Source of the DNA: Rhodospirillales bacterium
Lineage (GTDB): Bacteria > Pseudomonadota > Alphaproteobacteria > Rhodospirillales > JASLLZ01
Reading direction: 5' to 3'
Length of the DNA stretch: 51,230 nt
Assembly (NCBI GenBank): GCA_030754885.1
Contig: JASLZL010000003.1
Coordinates: forward strand, 1-51,230
Translations under genes and position numbers: made by a program
Notes under the pieces: model-generated
Seen by the model: only the letters and a program-made list of their open reading frames with translations
What the model was told of the DNA's origin: nothing
The model's database searches: none
In this document: positions 16,832 through 25,678 of the stretch, piece after piece
Numbering within the stretch: position 1 is the stretch's first letter
Layout: each line of letters begins with the position of its first letter

Positions 16832-17527
16832 CTACCTGGACTTGTACTGTTCGTCGCCGAACATGACGGAGCGCGCCTTGTCGTCCATCTTGGCCGGGTC
16901 TTTGCGCTGGTCGGCCAACACCTCCAGGCCACGCTGTACCGCCGGTCGCGCGCCCAAGGCGTCGTACCAGCGTTTCACGTTGGGAAAATCGGCCAGGTCC
17001 TGCCCCTGTTTTTCGTGGGAGCGCAGCCAGGGCATGTTGGCCATGTCGGCGATAGAGTAGTCGCCGGCCAGGTATTCCACCTCGCCAAGACGGCGGTCAA
17101 GCACCCCATAAAGGCGCCCCGCCTCGCGGGTGTAGCGCTCAATGGCGTAGGGAAGCTTCTCCGGCGCGTAGTGACGGAAATGATGTGCCTGTCCGAGCAT
17201 GGGGCCGATATTGCCCATTTGGAACATAAGCCACTGGATGGCCATGTAGTGTCCGGCCGGTTCGGTGGGCAGAAAGCGGCCGGTTTTTTCGGCCAGATAG
17301 AGCAAGATGGCACCGGATTCGAAGACCGAATAGGGCTCTCCGCCGGGGCCGTCCCGGTCCACGATGGCCGGCATCTTGTTATTGGGGCTGATCTTCAGGA
17401 ATTCAGGCTCGAATTGGTCTCCCGCCTGAATATCGACGGGAATAACCGTATAGGGCAATCCGACTTCTTCGAGCATGATGGAAACCTTGAATCCGTTGGG
17501 AGTCGGCCAGGTATGAAGGTCAATCAT
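16832..17527 (-). CDS. Glutathione S-transferase, nu class (YfcG/YghU-like)
   Basis: A 231-residue GST whose N-terminal domain opens [20 protein letters not shown] and continues [20 protein letters not shown]. These are the conserved features of the nu-class enzymes that bind two glutathiones and reduce disulfides. The active-site Thr/Asn pair in TPNG replaces the usual Tyr, Ser or Cys. [18 protein letters not shown] completes the glutathione site. The C-terminal helical domain includes [11 protein letters not shown]. It sits 5 bases after thrH and 3 bases before the LigE-like GST. The family function suggests a part in thiol redox balance. Confidence 0.88.
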   Translation of the reverse strand: MIDLHTWPTPNGFKVSIMLEEVGLPYTVIPVDIQAGDQFEPEFLKISPNNKMPAIVDRDGPGGEPYSVFESGAILLYLAEKTGRFLPTEPAGHYMAIQWLMFQMGNIGPMLGQAHHFRHYAPEKLPYAIERYTREAGRLYGVLDRRLGEVEYLAGDYSIADMANMPWLRSHEKQGQDLADFPNVKRWYDALGARPAVQRGLEVLADQRKDPAKMDDKARSVMFGDEQYKSR

Positions 17528-17532
17528 TGTTT

Positions 17533-18177
17533 TTATCCTTTTCGGGGCGGCGCCGTTGGCGCGGTGGGGCGGAGCCGAGCGCTCGCCTCGGCGAAAGCGT
17601 CGAGAAGCGTGTCATAATCACGCACCACTGGAAAATCAGGAAATTCGCGCTCCACATTCGGCGGGGCGCGATAAAACATGCCGGCATCGGATTCTGTCAA
17701 CATGCCTATGTCGTTGTATGAATCACCGGTCGCCAGGACATGGTAGTTGAGCATTTTAAAAGCCTTCACCGCACGGCGTTTGTGGTCGTCGAGACGCAAA
17801 CGGTAATCGATCATGGCACCGTCGCTGTCCATCACCAAGGTGTGGCACAACAGTGTAGGCCAGCCGAGCTGACGCATGAGAGGCTTGGTAATCTCGTAGA
17901 AAGTGTCGGACAGGATGACCACTTGAAAGCGCTCTCTCAGCCGTTCCAAGAAGGACTCGGCACCTTCCAGGGGCCGCATGGTGGCAACCGTGGTGTTGAT
18001 TTCGTCGATGCCGAGTTTATGTTTGGCCATAATATCCAGGCGTTGGCGCATCAAGACGTCGTAGTCGGCGACGTCGCGCGTCGTGGCCTTGAGCGCGTCG
18101 ATTCCAGTGCGCTCAGCGACCCCTACCCAAATCTCGGGAATCAGGACTCCTTCAAGGTCGAGACAGACTATTTCCAA
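17533..18177 (-). CDS. thrH: Phosphoserine phosphatase / homoserine phosphotransferase ThrH
   Basis: A 214-residue HAD-superfamily enzyme. The nucleophile motif is [13 protein letters not shown], motif II is [11 protein letters not shown], motif III includes the Lys of [11 protein letters not shown], and motif IV is [21 protein letters not shown] and the overall length match ThrH, which hydrolyses phosphoserine and can transfer its phosphate to homoserine. The start is placed at the TTG at 18177, with GGAGGG a few bases upstream. The frame is open further but that stretch does not resemble the family. It lies 46 bases after the uracil-DNA glycosylase gene and 5 before the nu-class GST. Confidence 0.9.
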   Translation of the reverse strand: MEIVCLDLEGVLIPEIWVGVAERTGIDALKATTRDVADYDVLMRQRLDIMAKHKLGIDEINTTVATMRPLEGAESFLERLRERFQVVILSDTFYEITKPLMRQLGWPTLLCHTLVMDSDGAMIDYRLRLDDHKRRAVKAFKMLNYHVLATGDSYNDIGMLTESDAGMFYRAPPNVEREFPDFPVVRDYDTLLDAFAEASARLRPTAPTAPPRKG

Positions 18178-18223
18178 GACACCCTCCCACTTCCCTGCGG
18201 TTCTAGCACAGGCGTTGGCCGCG

Positions 18224-18871
18224 TCAAGGCGGCGGCAAATTTTCGACAATGGCCGCGAACACGGCGTGGAACATTGCCTCTGTGAGACGCCCGGTATTGG
18301 TGTTGTAGCGCGAGCAATGGTAGCTGTCGGCCAAGATTTTGCCGTCGGGAAGCGGATGCATGGCGCCGTGGCGGAACTTCATCGCGCTTTTGCGCAGACC
18401 CAAGGCTGCCAATACGGCACCGTGAGCGACGACGCCCAAGGCCACGATCACCCTCAGGTGCACAAGGCCGGCGATCTCTTCGGTCAGGAAAGGCCGGCAG
18501 GCGGCGGTTTCCGCCCCGATCGGCCTGTTCTTCGGCGGTACGCAACGAACGGCGTTGGTAACCCGACAGCGGAGCAGCCGGAATCCATCGTCGGCCCGGG
18601 CTCCAAATGCACCTTCGGCAAGGCCATACTTGAGGAGCGTCGCGTATAAGAGATCGCCGGCGAAATCGCCGGTGAAGGGCCGGCCGGTGCAATTGGCGCC
18701 ACGCAAGCCCGGGGCCAGCCCGACGATTAGGACAGTTGCATCCATTTCACCGAACGAAGCCACCGGCCCGTTGTGCCAGTCGGGAAAGTTCTTGCGATTG
18801 GTGGTCCGGAAGCGGACGAGCCTTGGACAAAGCGGGCAGTCGGGCGCCGGGCCTTGGAAAGGAAGTGCCAC
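18224..18871 (-). CDS. Uracil-DNA glycosylase, family 5 (UdgB-like)
   Basis: This base-excision repair enzyme of about 215 residues removes uracil or deaminated purines from DNA. An early cysteine pair CPLCPRL would be part of an iron-sulfur site. LIVGLAPGLRGANCTGRPF followed by TGD is the family 5 motif A, with no Asp or Asn activating residue of the family 1 or 4 type. HPLPDGKILADSYHCSRYNT holds motif B. The start is uncertain. The frame is open to an ATG at 18964 inside the NYN gene, but the GTG at 18871, just after the NYN stop, fits the family length better. No good ribosome site is seen there. Confidence 0.84.
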   Translation of the reverse strand: MALPFQGPAPDCPLCPRLVRFRTTNRKNFPDWHNGPVASFGEMDATVLIVGLAPGLRGANCTGRPFTGDFAGDLLYATLLKYGLAEGAFGARADDGFRLLRCRVTNAVRCVPPKNRPIGAETAACRPFLTEEIAGLVHLRVIVALGVVAHGAVLAALGLRKSAMKFRHGAMHPLPDGKILADSYHCSRYNTNTGRLTEAMFHAVFAAIVENLPPP

Positions 18872-18884
18872 CGAAGGGGGACGC

Positions 18885-19478
18885 TTAGACCATTTCCATT
18901 TCGGTATCGTCCGGGTGGGGGGGAGCTTCGTCCATCTCGTCGTCGCTCCTGAAAGAACGGGCAATTTCGTCTTGTAGATCCATCAAATCGATAAAAGTGT
19001 CGGCCTGGCGTCGCAGTTCGTCCGCCACCATGGGCGGTTGCGAACGCATGGTGCTCACCACGCTCACCTGAACGCCCTTGCGTTGCACGGCCTCGACCAG
19101 CCGGCGAAAATCGCCGTCGCCGGAGAAAATCACGACGTGATCCAGGTTCTCGGCCATTTCCATAACGTCAATGGCCAGTTCGATATCCATGTTACCCTTG
19201 ATCTTGCGGCGCCCGGTGGCGTCGGTGAACTCTTTGGTCGGCTTGGTGACCATGGTATACCCGTTGTAATTCAACCAATCGACCAGTGGACGAATAGGCG
19301 AATATTCCTGGTCCTCCATCAACGCTGTGTAATAGAAAGCGCGGATGAGCCGGCCCTTTTCAGAAAAAATCTCGAGAAGGCGCTTGTAATCAATATCGAA
19401 GCGCAAGGCGCGAGCCGCGGCATAGAGATTGGAGCCGTCGATAAACAGGCCAATACGTTCGTTGGGATAAAATGTCAT
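18885..19478 (-). CDS. NYN-domain (LabA/DUF88) putative ribonuclease
   Basis: A 197-residue protein of the PIN-like NYN superfamily, predicted metal-dependent RNases. The acidic residues that would hold the metal are visible in RIGLFIDGSNLYAAARAL, KGNMDIELAIDVMEMAE and VVIFSGDGDFRRLVEAV. SVVSTMRSQPPMVADELRRQ and an acidic tail follow. The ATG at 19478 is preferred over a longer frame because it has AGGA seven bases upstream and starts right before the conserved domain. It is the first gene of the six-gene minus-strand run ending with the MFS gene, and it is divergent from folK. The biological target is unknown. Confidence 0.88.
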   Translation of the reverse strand: MTFYPNERIGLFIDGSNLYAAARALRFDIDYKRLLEIFSEKGRLIRAFYYTALMEDQEYSPIRPLVDWLNYNGYTMVTKPTKEFTDATGRRKIKGNMDIELAIDVMEMAENLDHVVIFSGDGDFRRLVEAVQRKGVQVSVVSTMRSQPPMVADELRRQADTFIDLMDLQDEIARSFRSDDEMDEAPPHPDDTEMEMV

Positions 19479-19614
19479 TGTAAAGTCCTTTATTTTCAAA
19501 TTGTTAGATTCAATAGTGCCAGTAACCAGAACTGTCTCAAAGGACTTGGGATCGCAAATGCCGACCCCATCCGGCAACCACACCTTATTAGGTAATCCTT
19601 GGTGCCCGTCGTCG

Positions 19615-19632
19615 CAAGTACGAACGTACTTG
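19615..19632. promoter_or_regulatory. Perfect 8+8 palindrome between NYN gene and folK
   Basis: CAAGTACG and CGTACTTG face each other across two bases, 26 bases before the folK start. A separate 9-bp inverted pair, AAGTCCTTT (19483-19491) and AAAGGACTT (19539-19547), lies closer to the NYN start and includes its ribosome site. A palindrome of this size is expected about once by chance in a window this long. The intergenic position makes a dimeric regulator site possible but not established. Confidence 0.3.
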
Positions 19633-19658
19633 GCGCGGCCCGGCGGAACGAAGGGACA

Positions 19659-20174
19659 ATGCCCGTGATCCTGATCGCTATCGGTGCCAATCTTCCCAGT
19701 CAGCGCTGGGGCCCGCCGCTTGCTACGTGCCGCGCCGCATTGCCTGCCCTGGAGGCGGCGGGGGCGCGTGTCCTCAAGGCGTCGCAATGGTACCGTAGCG
19801 CGCCGTTTCCGGCCTCGGACGAGCCTTGGTATATCAATGGCGTGGTGCGCGTCGAATCGGACCTAAAGCCGGCCGCGTTGCTTTCAATTTTGCACCGGAT
19901 CGAAGACGATTTCGAACGCCGGCGGGACGCTCCCAACGCGCCACGCACGCTGGATCTGGATTTGCTCGCCCATGGAAAGCAGGTAAGTGCAGCGGGGGAA
20001 TGGCCCACTTTGCCCCATCCGCGTTTATACGATCGTGCCTTTGTGCTATTGCCGCTTGCCGAAGTGGCGCCGCGCTGGTGCCATCCGGTCTCAGGCGTGA
20101 GCGTCGGCGAGCTCATCACGGCCCTGCCGCCGGGCCAGATCATCGAACCCTTGAAGGAAACCAACGACGAATAG
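19659..20174 (+). CDS. folK: 2-amino-4-hydroxy-6-hydroxymethyldihydropteridine diphosphokinase
   Basis: HPPK transfers pyrophosphate from ATP to the pterin in folate synthesis. The 171-residue product begins MPVILIAIGANLPSQRW. It contains the family signatures ASQWYRSAPFP, the VVRVESDL region, and RDAPNAPRTLDLDLLAHGKQ (the metal-binding DLDL). The HPRLYDRAFVLLPLAEVAP block follows. The ATG at 19659 has an AAGGGA ribosome site; the 20 codons upstream in frame do not look like the family. It stands alone, with neither folP nor folB adjacent, upstream of rpoZ. Confidence 0.93.
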   Translation: MPVILIAIGANLPSQRWGPPLATCRAALPALEAAGARVLKASQWYRSAPFPASDEPWYINGVVRVESDLKPAALLSILHRIEDDFERRRDAPNAPRTLDLDLLAHGKQVSAAGEWPTLPHPRLYDRAFVLLPLAEVAPRWCHPVSGVSVGELITALPPGQIIEPLKETNDE

Positions 20175-20186
20175 GGCCTGTCCGAC

Positions 20187-20214
20187 TTGCGTTTGCTGCT
20201 CTGCACAATATATA
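20187..20214 (+). promoter_or_regulatory. Probable rpoZ promoter
   Basis: TTGCGT (20187-20192) and TATATA (20209-20214, within a longer TA run) are 16 bases apart and 39 bases upstream of the rpoZ start. The local AT-rich patch stands out from its GC-rich surroundings. Confidence 0.5.
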
Positions 20215-20252
20215 TACTGCTGGTTCGTACATGAATTCCTGGAGAAGGCCGA

Positions 20253-20693
20253 ATGGCACGAGTAACCGTTGAAGATTGCATCGTCAAAGTCCCCAACCGC
20301 TTCGATCTCGTCATGCGGGCGGCGCAGCGTGCGCGCGCCGTATCGGCCGGCTCGGCGCTCACCGTCGAGCGCGACAACGACAAAAACCCGGTGGTCGCAC
20401 TACGCGAAATTGCCGAGGAAACCGTCGATGTCGAAGAACTGGGCAACGCCCTGATCAAGGATCAGCAAAAGCACGTCGAGATGGACGATCCCGAAGAGGA
20501 CGAGATGGACCTCATCGCCATGCGACAAGAGATGAGCGGCGAGGTCGATGAGGCCAGCCCGGAGGCCAGCGCCTCCGAGACCCAGCCAGTCGTCGAAGAA
20601 CCAGTCGCCGAAGAACCAGTCGCCGAAGAAAAAGCGAACCCCGAGAAGGAAGATGGCGAAGAGGCCGCTCAGCAGAAGGACGGAGAGTCCTAA
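20253..20693 (+). CDS. rpoZ: DNA-directed RNA polymerase omega subunit, with long acidic tail
   Basis: Omega helps assemble RNA polymerase by holding the beta-prime subunit and, in many bacteria, forms part of a ppGpp site. The conserved core is [20 protein letters not shown], followed by a [18 protein letters not shown] stretch and [20 protein letters not shown]. At 146 residues it is longer than the roughly 90 of enteric omega. The extra C-terminal 60 residues are strongly acidic and of low complexity, and include the tandem repeat at 20589-20633. It is followed by a terminator and then the (p)ppGpp synthetase/hydrolase gene, the usual neighbour. Confidence 0.96.
   Translation: MARVTVEDCIVKVPNRFDLVMRAAQRARAVSAGSALTVERDNDKNPVVALREIAEETVDVEELGNALIKDQQKHVEMDDPEEDEMDLIAMRQEMSGEVDEASPEASASETQPVVEEPVAEEPVAEEKANPEKEDGEEAAQQKDGES
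20589..20633 (+). repeat. Three 15-bp tandem repeats in the rpoZ acidic tail
   Basis: Three consecutive 15-base units of the form GTCGYCGAAGAACCA encode [10 protein letters not shown] and VAEEK. The first two differ at one base and the third ends in AAA. Slippage at such repeats can change tail length between strains without breaking the frame. Confidence 0.85.
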
Positions 20694-20734
20694 AGAGCCC
20701 GGCGATGGATGACGCGGGTGTCTTGTTGGATCGT

Positions 20735-20762
20735 CCCGCCACCCGGTTAACGGCGGGTTTTT
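20735..20762 (+). terminator. Rho-independent terminator after rpoZ
   Basis: CCCGCC (20735-20740) pairs with GGCGGG (20752-20757) around an 11-base loop, followed directly by five T residues. It lies 42 bases after the rpoZ stop and 38 bases before the start of the (p)ppGpp gene. Part of the transcription reaching that gene would thus need read-through or its own promoter. Confidence 0.8.
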
Positions 20763-20799
20763 CCCAAGAAGCACCGGGTGACCGGCGGCAGCGGGCACT

Positions 20800-22944
20800 A
20801 TGATCCGCCAGTTCGAACTTGTCGAAAAAGTCAGGAGTTACGACCCCGGTGCCGCCGAGGATGCACTTAATCGCGCCTACGTCTTTGCCATGAAGGCGCA
20901 CGGCTCGCAAAAACGGGCATCTGGTGACCCTTACTTCTCCCACCCCATCGAAGTCGCGGGAATTCTCACCGAATATAAACTCGACAGCGCCTCGATCATC
21001 ACCGCGCTATTACACGATACCATCGAGGACACCCCTGCGACCCTTGACGAGATAGATAGCCACTTCGGCTCCGAGGTGGCCCGTTTGGTCGATGGCGTTA
21101 CCAAGTTGACGCGTATCGAGCTTCAGTCCGACCACGCCAAGCAAGCCGAGAACTTCCGCAAGCTTCTGCTTGCCATGTCCGAAGACATCCGTGTCCTTTT
21201 GGTCAAGCTGGCCGATCGTCTCCACAACATGCGGACCTTGCATCATCTGGACGATGCCGAAAAACAACGGCTCATCGCCATGGAAACCATGGACATATAT
21301 TCGCCTTTGGCAGAGCGCATGGGCATGCAGGCGATGAAGAACGAACTCGACGATTTGGCTTTTTCCGAAATCAACGGCGATGCCCGCGATTCCATTCTGG
21401 CGCGGTTAGAGTTTCTTCGCGACCAGGGCGGCGACTTAGCCGGCCGTATCATTGAGGAACTTCAGACAACGCTGGCCGAAGCCGACATCCAGGCCATTCT
21501 TTCGGGGCGCGAGAAAACCCCATATTCGATCTGGCGAAAGATGCAGCATAAGGATGTCACATTCGAGCAGTTGTCGGACATTATGGCGTTTCGCGTCGTC
21601 GTCGATACGGCGGAAGACTGCTATCGGACGCTGGGCGTAATTCACGGCGCCTATCGCATGGTTCCCAGCCGCTTCAAAGACTATATCTCGATGCCCAAGC
21701 CGAACGGCTATCGATCGCTGCACACCGGCGTCATTGGACCCGAACGTCAACGCATCGAAGTTCAAATTCGCACCCACGACATGCACGAGGTCGCTGATAT
21801 CGGAGTCGCCGCCCACTGGCAATACAAACAAGGCATCGCCAAGACAGACGGCCGCCAGTATCGGTGGTTGCGTGAACTGCTCGACATCCTGGAACAGACC
21901 TCGGGCCCCGAGGAATTCCTTGAGCACACCAAATTGGAGATGTTCCAAGATCAGGTGTTCTGCTTCACTCCAAAAGGCGACCTGATCAATCTGCCGCATG
22001 GCGCCACATCAGTGGACTTCGCCTATGCCGTTCATTCAGAGATTGGCGACAGCTGCGTTGGCGCCAAGGTCAATGGGCGTATCATGCCGTTGCGAACCCA
22101 GCTCAACAACGGTGACCAAGTCGAGGTCATCACGTCGAAGGCGCAAACCCCGTCGCCCACATGGGAGCGTTTCGTTGTTACCGGCAAGGCGCGTGCCCGC
22201 ATCCGCCGTTTCATCCGCGCCAAGGAACGCGAGCAGTACCTGGAATTGGGTCACGCCATCGTGGAACGCGCCTTTGCGGAAGAGGGGTATGCAAAATCGA
22301 ACAAGGCGCTCAAGGGCGTGCTCAAACAGTTTCATGCGGCCAGCGCCGATGACTTGGCAGTCGAGGTCGGCGCCGGCCACCTGACAGGACGCGACGTCGT
22401 TGAGGCGATTTATCCGGCTCTTAAGAAAAAGCGTCAGACAGCCAAGGTCGTGCCCCTGGCTCGGGTCCGGGCCAAGCGGACCGGCAAGGGCACGCCGGTT
22501 CCCATCAAGGGGCTGATCCCCGGCATGGCGCTCCACTTCGCCGGCTGTTGCCACCCGCTTCCGGGGGACCGTATCGTAGGCATCGTCACCACTGGGCGCG
22601 GCGTCACCATTCACACCATTGATTGCGAGACCTTGACACAATTCGCCGACACGCCCGACCGATGGCTTGATGTATCGTGGGAGGTGAACAGTGAACTTGT
22701 CGACATCCACGTCGGACGCATTCACGTGACCTGTCTCAACGCACCGGGAAGCCTGGGCAATCTATCGACGCTCATCGCCAAGAACGAAGGCAACATTTCC
22801 AATCTCAAAATCACCAACCGATCACCTGACTTCTTCGACATAATGCTCGACATCGAAGTGCGGGACGTCAGGCACCTGACCGACATCATTGCTGCCCTGC
22901 GCGCAACGCCGGTCATCAATTCCGTCGAGAGGGCGCGCGGCTGA
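20800..22944 (+). CDS. rsh: Bifunctional (p)ppGpp synthetase/hydrolase
   Basis: This RelA/SpoT homologue makes and degrades the stringent-response alarmone. At 714 residues it has the full layout. The HD hydrolase domain includes His48 and the His72-Asp73 pair of ALLHDTIEDTP, so hydrolase activity is expected. The synthetase domain has SRFKDYISMPKPNGYRSLH and IEVQIRTHDMHEVADIG. The TGS domain begins near residue 390 (CFTPKGDLINLPHGATSVDF). The C-terminal ACT domain begins near residue 640 (IHVTCLNAPGSLGNLSTL). Both activities appear intact, as in the single Rsh of most alphaproteobacteria. Confidence 0.96.
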   Translation: MIRQFELVEKVRSYDPGAAEDALNRAYVFAMKAHGSQKRASGDPYFSHPIEVAGILTEYKLDSASIITALLHDTIEDTPATLDEIDSHFGSEVARLVDGVTKLTRIELQSDHAKQAENFRKLLLAMSEDIRVLLVKLADRLHNMRTLHHLDDAEKQRLIAMETMDIYSPLAERMGMQAMKNELDDLAFSEINGDARDSILARLEFLRDQGGDLAGRIIEELQTTLAEADIQAILSGREKTPYSIWRKMQHKDVTFEQLSDIMAFRVVVDTAEDCYRTLGVIHGAYRMVPSRFKDYISMPKPNGYRSLHTGVIGPERQRIEVQIRTHDMHEVADIGVAAHWQYKQGIAKTDGRQYRWLRELLDILEQTSGPEEFLEHTKLEMFQDQVFCFTPKGDLINLPHGATSVDFAYAVHSEIGDSCVGAKVNGRIMPLRTQLNNGDQVEVITSKAQTPSPTWERFVVTGKARARIRRFIRAKEREQYLELGHAIVERAFAEEGYAKSNKALKGVLKQFHAASADDLAVEVGAGHLTGRDVVEAIYPALKKKRQTAKVVPLARVRAKRTGKGTPVPIKGLIPGMALHFAGCCHPLPGDRIVGIVTTGRGVTIHTIDCETLTQFADTPDRWLDVSWEVNSELVDIHVGRIHVTCLNAPGSLGNLSTLIAKNEGNISNLKITNRSPDFFDIMLDIEVRDVRHLTDIIAALRATPVINSVERARG

Positions 22945-23028
22945 CAATTCGTCCGGGTCTGTCAAGCCATTGGAAAATACCGTAAAATCACTTCTCCGGA
23001 AGCCTTCTATTATTCTATATTGAAAGCC

Positions 23029-23628
23029 ATGTTCGGACGGCGAAATAAAATTCCTTGGAGTGCTAAGCTGCGCGAATTCATGTGGCCGCGCTCTGGCTGG
23101 CGGCGATCGACTGAATATCTGCGACATCGGATCTTTCGCCTGCCTGGGACTCCCTATGCCATCGCCGCCGGTGTCGCCTGCGGTGCTGCTGTCTCATTTA
23201 CACCCTTCGTTGGATTTCACTTTGTGCTGGCGGCACTTCTCGGTTGGCTGCTCAGGGCCAGTATCATTGCCTCGGCCGTTGGCACAGCTGTGGGAAATCC
23301 TTGGACTTTCCCATTCATTTGGGTGTGGATTTACGAACTGGGAACGTGGATGGGAGTGAGGGGCGCATCGGCCGCCGGCAACCTGGATTTTACGAGTTTT
23401 TTCGGTGCCATCCTGCAAGCCCTGCTACGTTTTGATATGGTCTATTTGTTCGAAACGGCCTGGCCCGTTTTGGCGCCCATGTTGGTGGGTAGCATTCCGA
23501 CGGTAATCGTTGTCTGGTTCGTCTTCTATTTGCTGATGAAACCGATGATCGCGTCTTATCATCACCGCCGCTTCATGACGCGCCGCCGTGGCTCCCGGGA
23601 AGCCGATAAACAGGAGACAACCAAATGA
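23029..23628 (+). CDS. DUF2062 domain-containing membrane protein
   Basis: A protein of 199 residues with the DUF2062 domain, of unknown biochemical function. The signature region [20 protein letters not shown] is followed by [20 protein letters not shown] and then [20 protein letters not shown]. Two or three more hydrophobic segments follow, including [20 protein letters not shown]. The C terminus is basic. The ATG at 23029 is chosen over a TTG nine bases upstream. Its stop codon overlaps the pdxJ start (ATGA), which implies translational coupling in the pdxJ-acpS-lepB-rnc-era block. Confidence 0.88.
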   Translation: MFGRRNKIPWSAKLREFMWPRSGWRRSTEYLRHRIFRLPGTPYAIAAGVACGAAVSFTPFVGFHFVLAALLGWLLRASIIASAVGTAVGNPWTFPFIWVWIYELGTWMGVRGASAAGNLDFTSFFGAILQALLRFDMVYLFETAWPVLAPMLVGSIPTVIVVWFVFYLLMKPMIASYHHRRFMTRRRGSREADKQETTK

Positions 23629-24380
23629 CCCGCATTCTTCGTCTTGGCGTTAACATCGACCATGTGGCAACCATCCGTAACGCACGTGGCGGCGGCCATC
23701 CCGATCCCCTGCGCGCCGCGAAGGCAGCAGCCAAGGCCGGCGCCGACGGCATTACGGCGCACCTGCGCGAGGACCGTCGCCACATTGGCGACGACGACAT
23801 CACGCGCTTATGCCGCGACATCGATCTGCCACTAAACTTGGAAATGGCGGCCATCGACGAGATGCTGGAAATTGCCTTGCGTCACAAGCCGCATGCCGTC
23901 TGTCTGGTGCCGGAGAAACGCCAGGAGCGTACCACCGAAGGGGGCCTCGATGTGCTTGGCGGCGGCGACGACTTAGCGTCCGTTATCCAGGCTCTGAGCC
24001 AGGCGGGAATTCGCGTTTCATTGTTCATCGAGCCCGATGTTGCTCACCTCGACGCCGCCTTGGCACTCGGTGCACCGGTGGTGGAGCTGCATACCGGCGC
24101 TTATTGCGATGCCCCGATCGACGCCCGATCAACCCAACTGGATCGCATCGTAGCTGCCGCCGCCCACGCTGATCGGATCGGACTGGAATGCCACGCCGGC
24201 CACGGCCTCACCTTCGACACAGTCGGGCCGGTTGCTGCCATTCCCACCATCTTCGAGCTCAACATTGGCCATTTCTTGGTCGGTGAAGCCATCTTCGGTG
24301 GCCTGGAAAGTGCCATTAAACGTATGCGCTCGTTAATGGACAAATCGCGCGCCGAAGCAACCGGCGAGCGTTCGGCGTGA
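23625..24380 (+). CDS. pdxJ: Pyridoxine 5'-phosphate synthase
   Basis: PdxJ joins 3-amino-2-oxopropyl phosphate and deoxyxylulose 5-phosphate to make pyridoxine 5'-phosphate, the precursor of PLP. The 251-residue TIM-barrel protein begins [20 protein letters not shown]. It contains [15 protein letters not shown], the catalytic-loop stretch [30 protein letters not shown], and [20 protein letters not shown] precedes the ATG by six bases. It is coupled to the DUF2062 gene upstream, and acpS follows after 28 bases. Confidence 0.97.
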   Translation: MTRILRLGVNIDHVATIRNARGGGHPDPLRAAKAAAKAGADGITAHLREDRRHIGDDDITRLCRDIDLPLNLEMAAIDEMLEIALRHKPHAVCLVPEKRQERTTEGGLDVLGGGDDLASVIQALSQAGIRVSLFIEPDVAHLDAALALGAPVVELHTGAYCDAPIDARSTQLDRIVAAAAHADRIGLECHAGHGLTFDTVGPVAAIPTIFELNIGHFLVGEAIFGGLESAIKRMRSLMDKSRAEATGERSA

Positions 24381-24408
24381 TGGTGACCTACCAGGCAGCG
24401 GTTTCCCG

Positions 24409-24849
24409 ATGATCATCGGCATCGGTACCGATCTTCTCGACATTCGCCGGGTGAACGCGGTCCTTGAGCGTTTTGGCGAGCGTTTCACCCAACGCATCTA
24501 CACCGATATCGAATGCGCCAGGGCGCGCCGGCGCCCCAACCCGGCAGCGGTCTATGCTCAGTGTTACGCCGCCAAGGAAGCGTGTTCAAAGGCGCTTGGC
24601 ACCGGCTTGCGCCAGGGTGTTTTTTGGCGTGACATGGGGGTGGAGAACCTGCCGTCGGGCCAACCCTATCTGGTTTTGACGGGCGGTGCGAAAAGGATGC
24701 TCGATCGCCTGACGCCAAACGGCATGACGGCCCAAATCGATCTCAGTCTGACCGACGAGACAGCCATGGCTCACGCCATGGTGGTCATTTCCGCCTTTTC
24801 CGAGCGACGATCCGTCCCAACAACCCCCGGCAATAGCGAAGCGACTTGA
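24409..24849 (+). CDS. acpS: Holo-[acyl-carrier-protein] synthase
   Basis: AcpS transfers the phosphopantetheine arm from CoA to apo acyl carrier protein. The 146-residue protein begins [20 protein letters not shown], where Asp8 is a metal ligand. The second catalytic patch is [20 protein letters not shown], with the Glu ligand in AAKEA. The protein ends with the usual beta strands [20 protein letters not shown] polar tail of about 15 residues extends beyond the family core. No strong ribosome site is visible. Its place between pdxJ and lepB is conserved in alphaproteobacteria. Confidence 0.95.
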   Translation: MIIGIGTDLLDIRRVNAVLERFGERFTQRIYTDIECARARRRPNPAAVYAQCYAAKEACSKALGTGLRQGVFWRDMGVENLPSGQPYLVLTGGAKRMLDRLTPNGMTAQIDLSLTDETAMAHAMVVISAFSERRSVPTTPGNSEAT

Positions 24850-24901
24850 CAGCGACGCAATCGGCTGGCTTCATCGGGCAGCGGGCAGGAAACTCACCCA
24901 A

Positions 24902-25672
24902 ATGAATATCGTTTTACCAATAGGTTACGTGGATATCTTTATGCAGAAACACAAGTCAAGCGGGACCCGTGAAGCAATCAAGACGGCGTTATACGCCGCC
25001 GCCATCGCCATAGTGGTAAGAACATTCGCATATGAGCCTTTCAACATCCCGTCCGGGTCCATGAAGCCGACGCTGCTGGTCGGCGATTACCTTTTCGTTT
25101 CCAAGTTTTCTTTCGGCTACAGTCGCCACTCTTTGCCCTTTAGCCTGCCCTTGATTCCTGGTCGCATCTTCTACGCCCAACCCCAGCGGGGTGACGTGGC
25201 CGTCTTCAAACTGCCAAGCGACAACAAGACCGATTATATTAAGCGTATTGTCGGATTGCCGGGCGACAAGATCCAGTTACGTAATGGCATCGTGCACGTT
25301 AACGGTATCGGCGTGGGACGTCGTCGGATCGACGATTTCATTACCGACAACGGCTCTGGCGTCATGCGCCGCATTCCCCGGTTTATCGAGACCCTGCCCG
25401 GTGGACGAGAGCACGCCATTTTAGAGGTCAGCGACAGAGGGCCAAGCGACAACACGCGGGTTTACACGGTTCCGGACAGCCATTTTTTCGCCATGGGGGA
25501 CAACCGGGACAATTCCCGCGACAGCCGCTTCCCCAACGTCGGCTTCGTGCCCAAGGAGAACCTGGTCGGACGTGCGGAATTCCTCTTCTTCTCCATCGAC
25601 GGACCGGTGTGGAAGGTGTGGAACTGGCTAACGTCAATTCGCTTTAAACGTCTGTTTTCAGGCATCAATTAG
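24902..25672 (+). CDS. lepB: Signal peptidase I
   Basis: This membrane-bound serine protease removes signal peptides from exported proteins. A single N-terminal membrane segment (about residues 26-42, IKTALYAAAIAIVVR) anchors it. The catalytic Ser is Ser53 in IPSGSMKPTLLVGDYLFVSK and the general base is Lys114 in DYIKRIVGLPGDKIQ. The C-terminal box is FFAMGDNRDNSRDSRFPNVG. The 256-residue length is typical of alphaproteobacteria. An internal ATG (24941, MQKHKSS) is an alternative start that would still keep the membrane anchor. Rnc follows after 6 bases. Confidence 0.95.
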   Translation: MNIVLPIGYVDIFMQKHKSSGTREAIKTALYAAAIAIVVRTFAYEPFNIPSGSMKPTLLVGDYLFVSKFSFGYSRHSLPFSLPLIPGRIFYAQPQRGDVAVFKLPSDNKTDYIKRIVGLPGDKIQLRNGIVHVNGIGVGRRRIDDFITDNGSGVMRRIPRFIETLPGGREHAILEVSDRGPSDNTRVYTVPDSHFFAMGDNRDNSRDSRFPNVGFVPKENLVGRAEFLFFSIDGPVWKVWNWLTSIRFKRLFSGIN

Positions 25673-25678
25673 ATTGTA

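Noticed and set aside
18180..18249. ThrH start at an ATG at 18249
   Set aside because: It would overlap the uracil-DNA glycosylase gene, and the extra 24 residues are not part of the family; a TTG with a good ribosome site follows.
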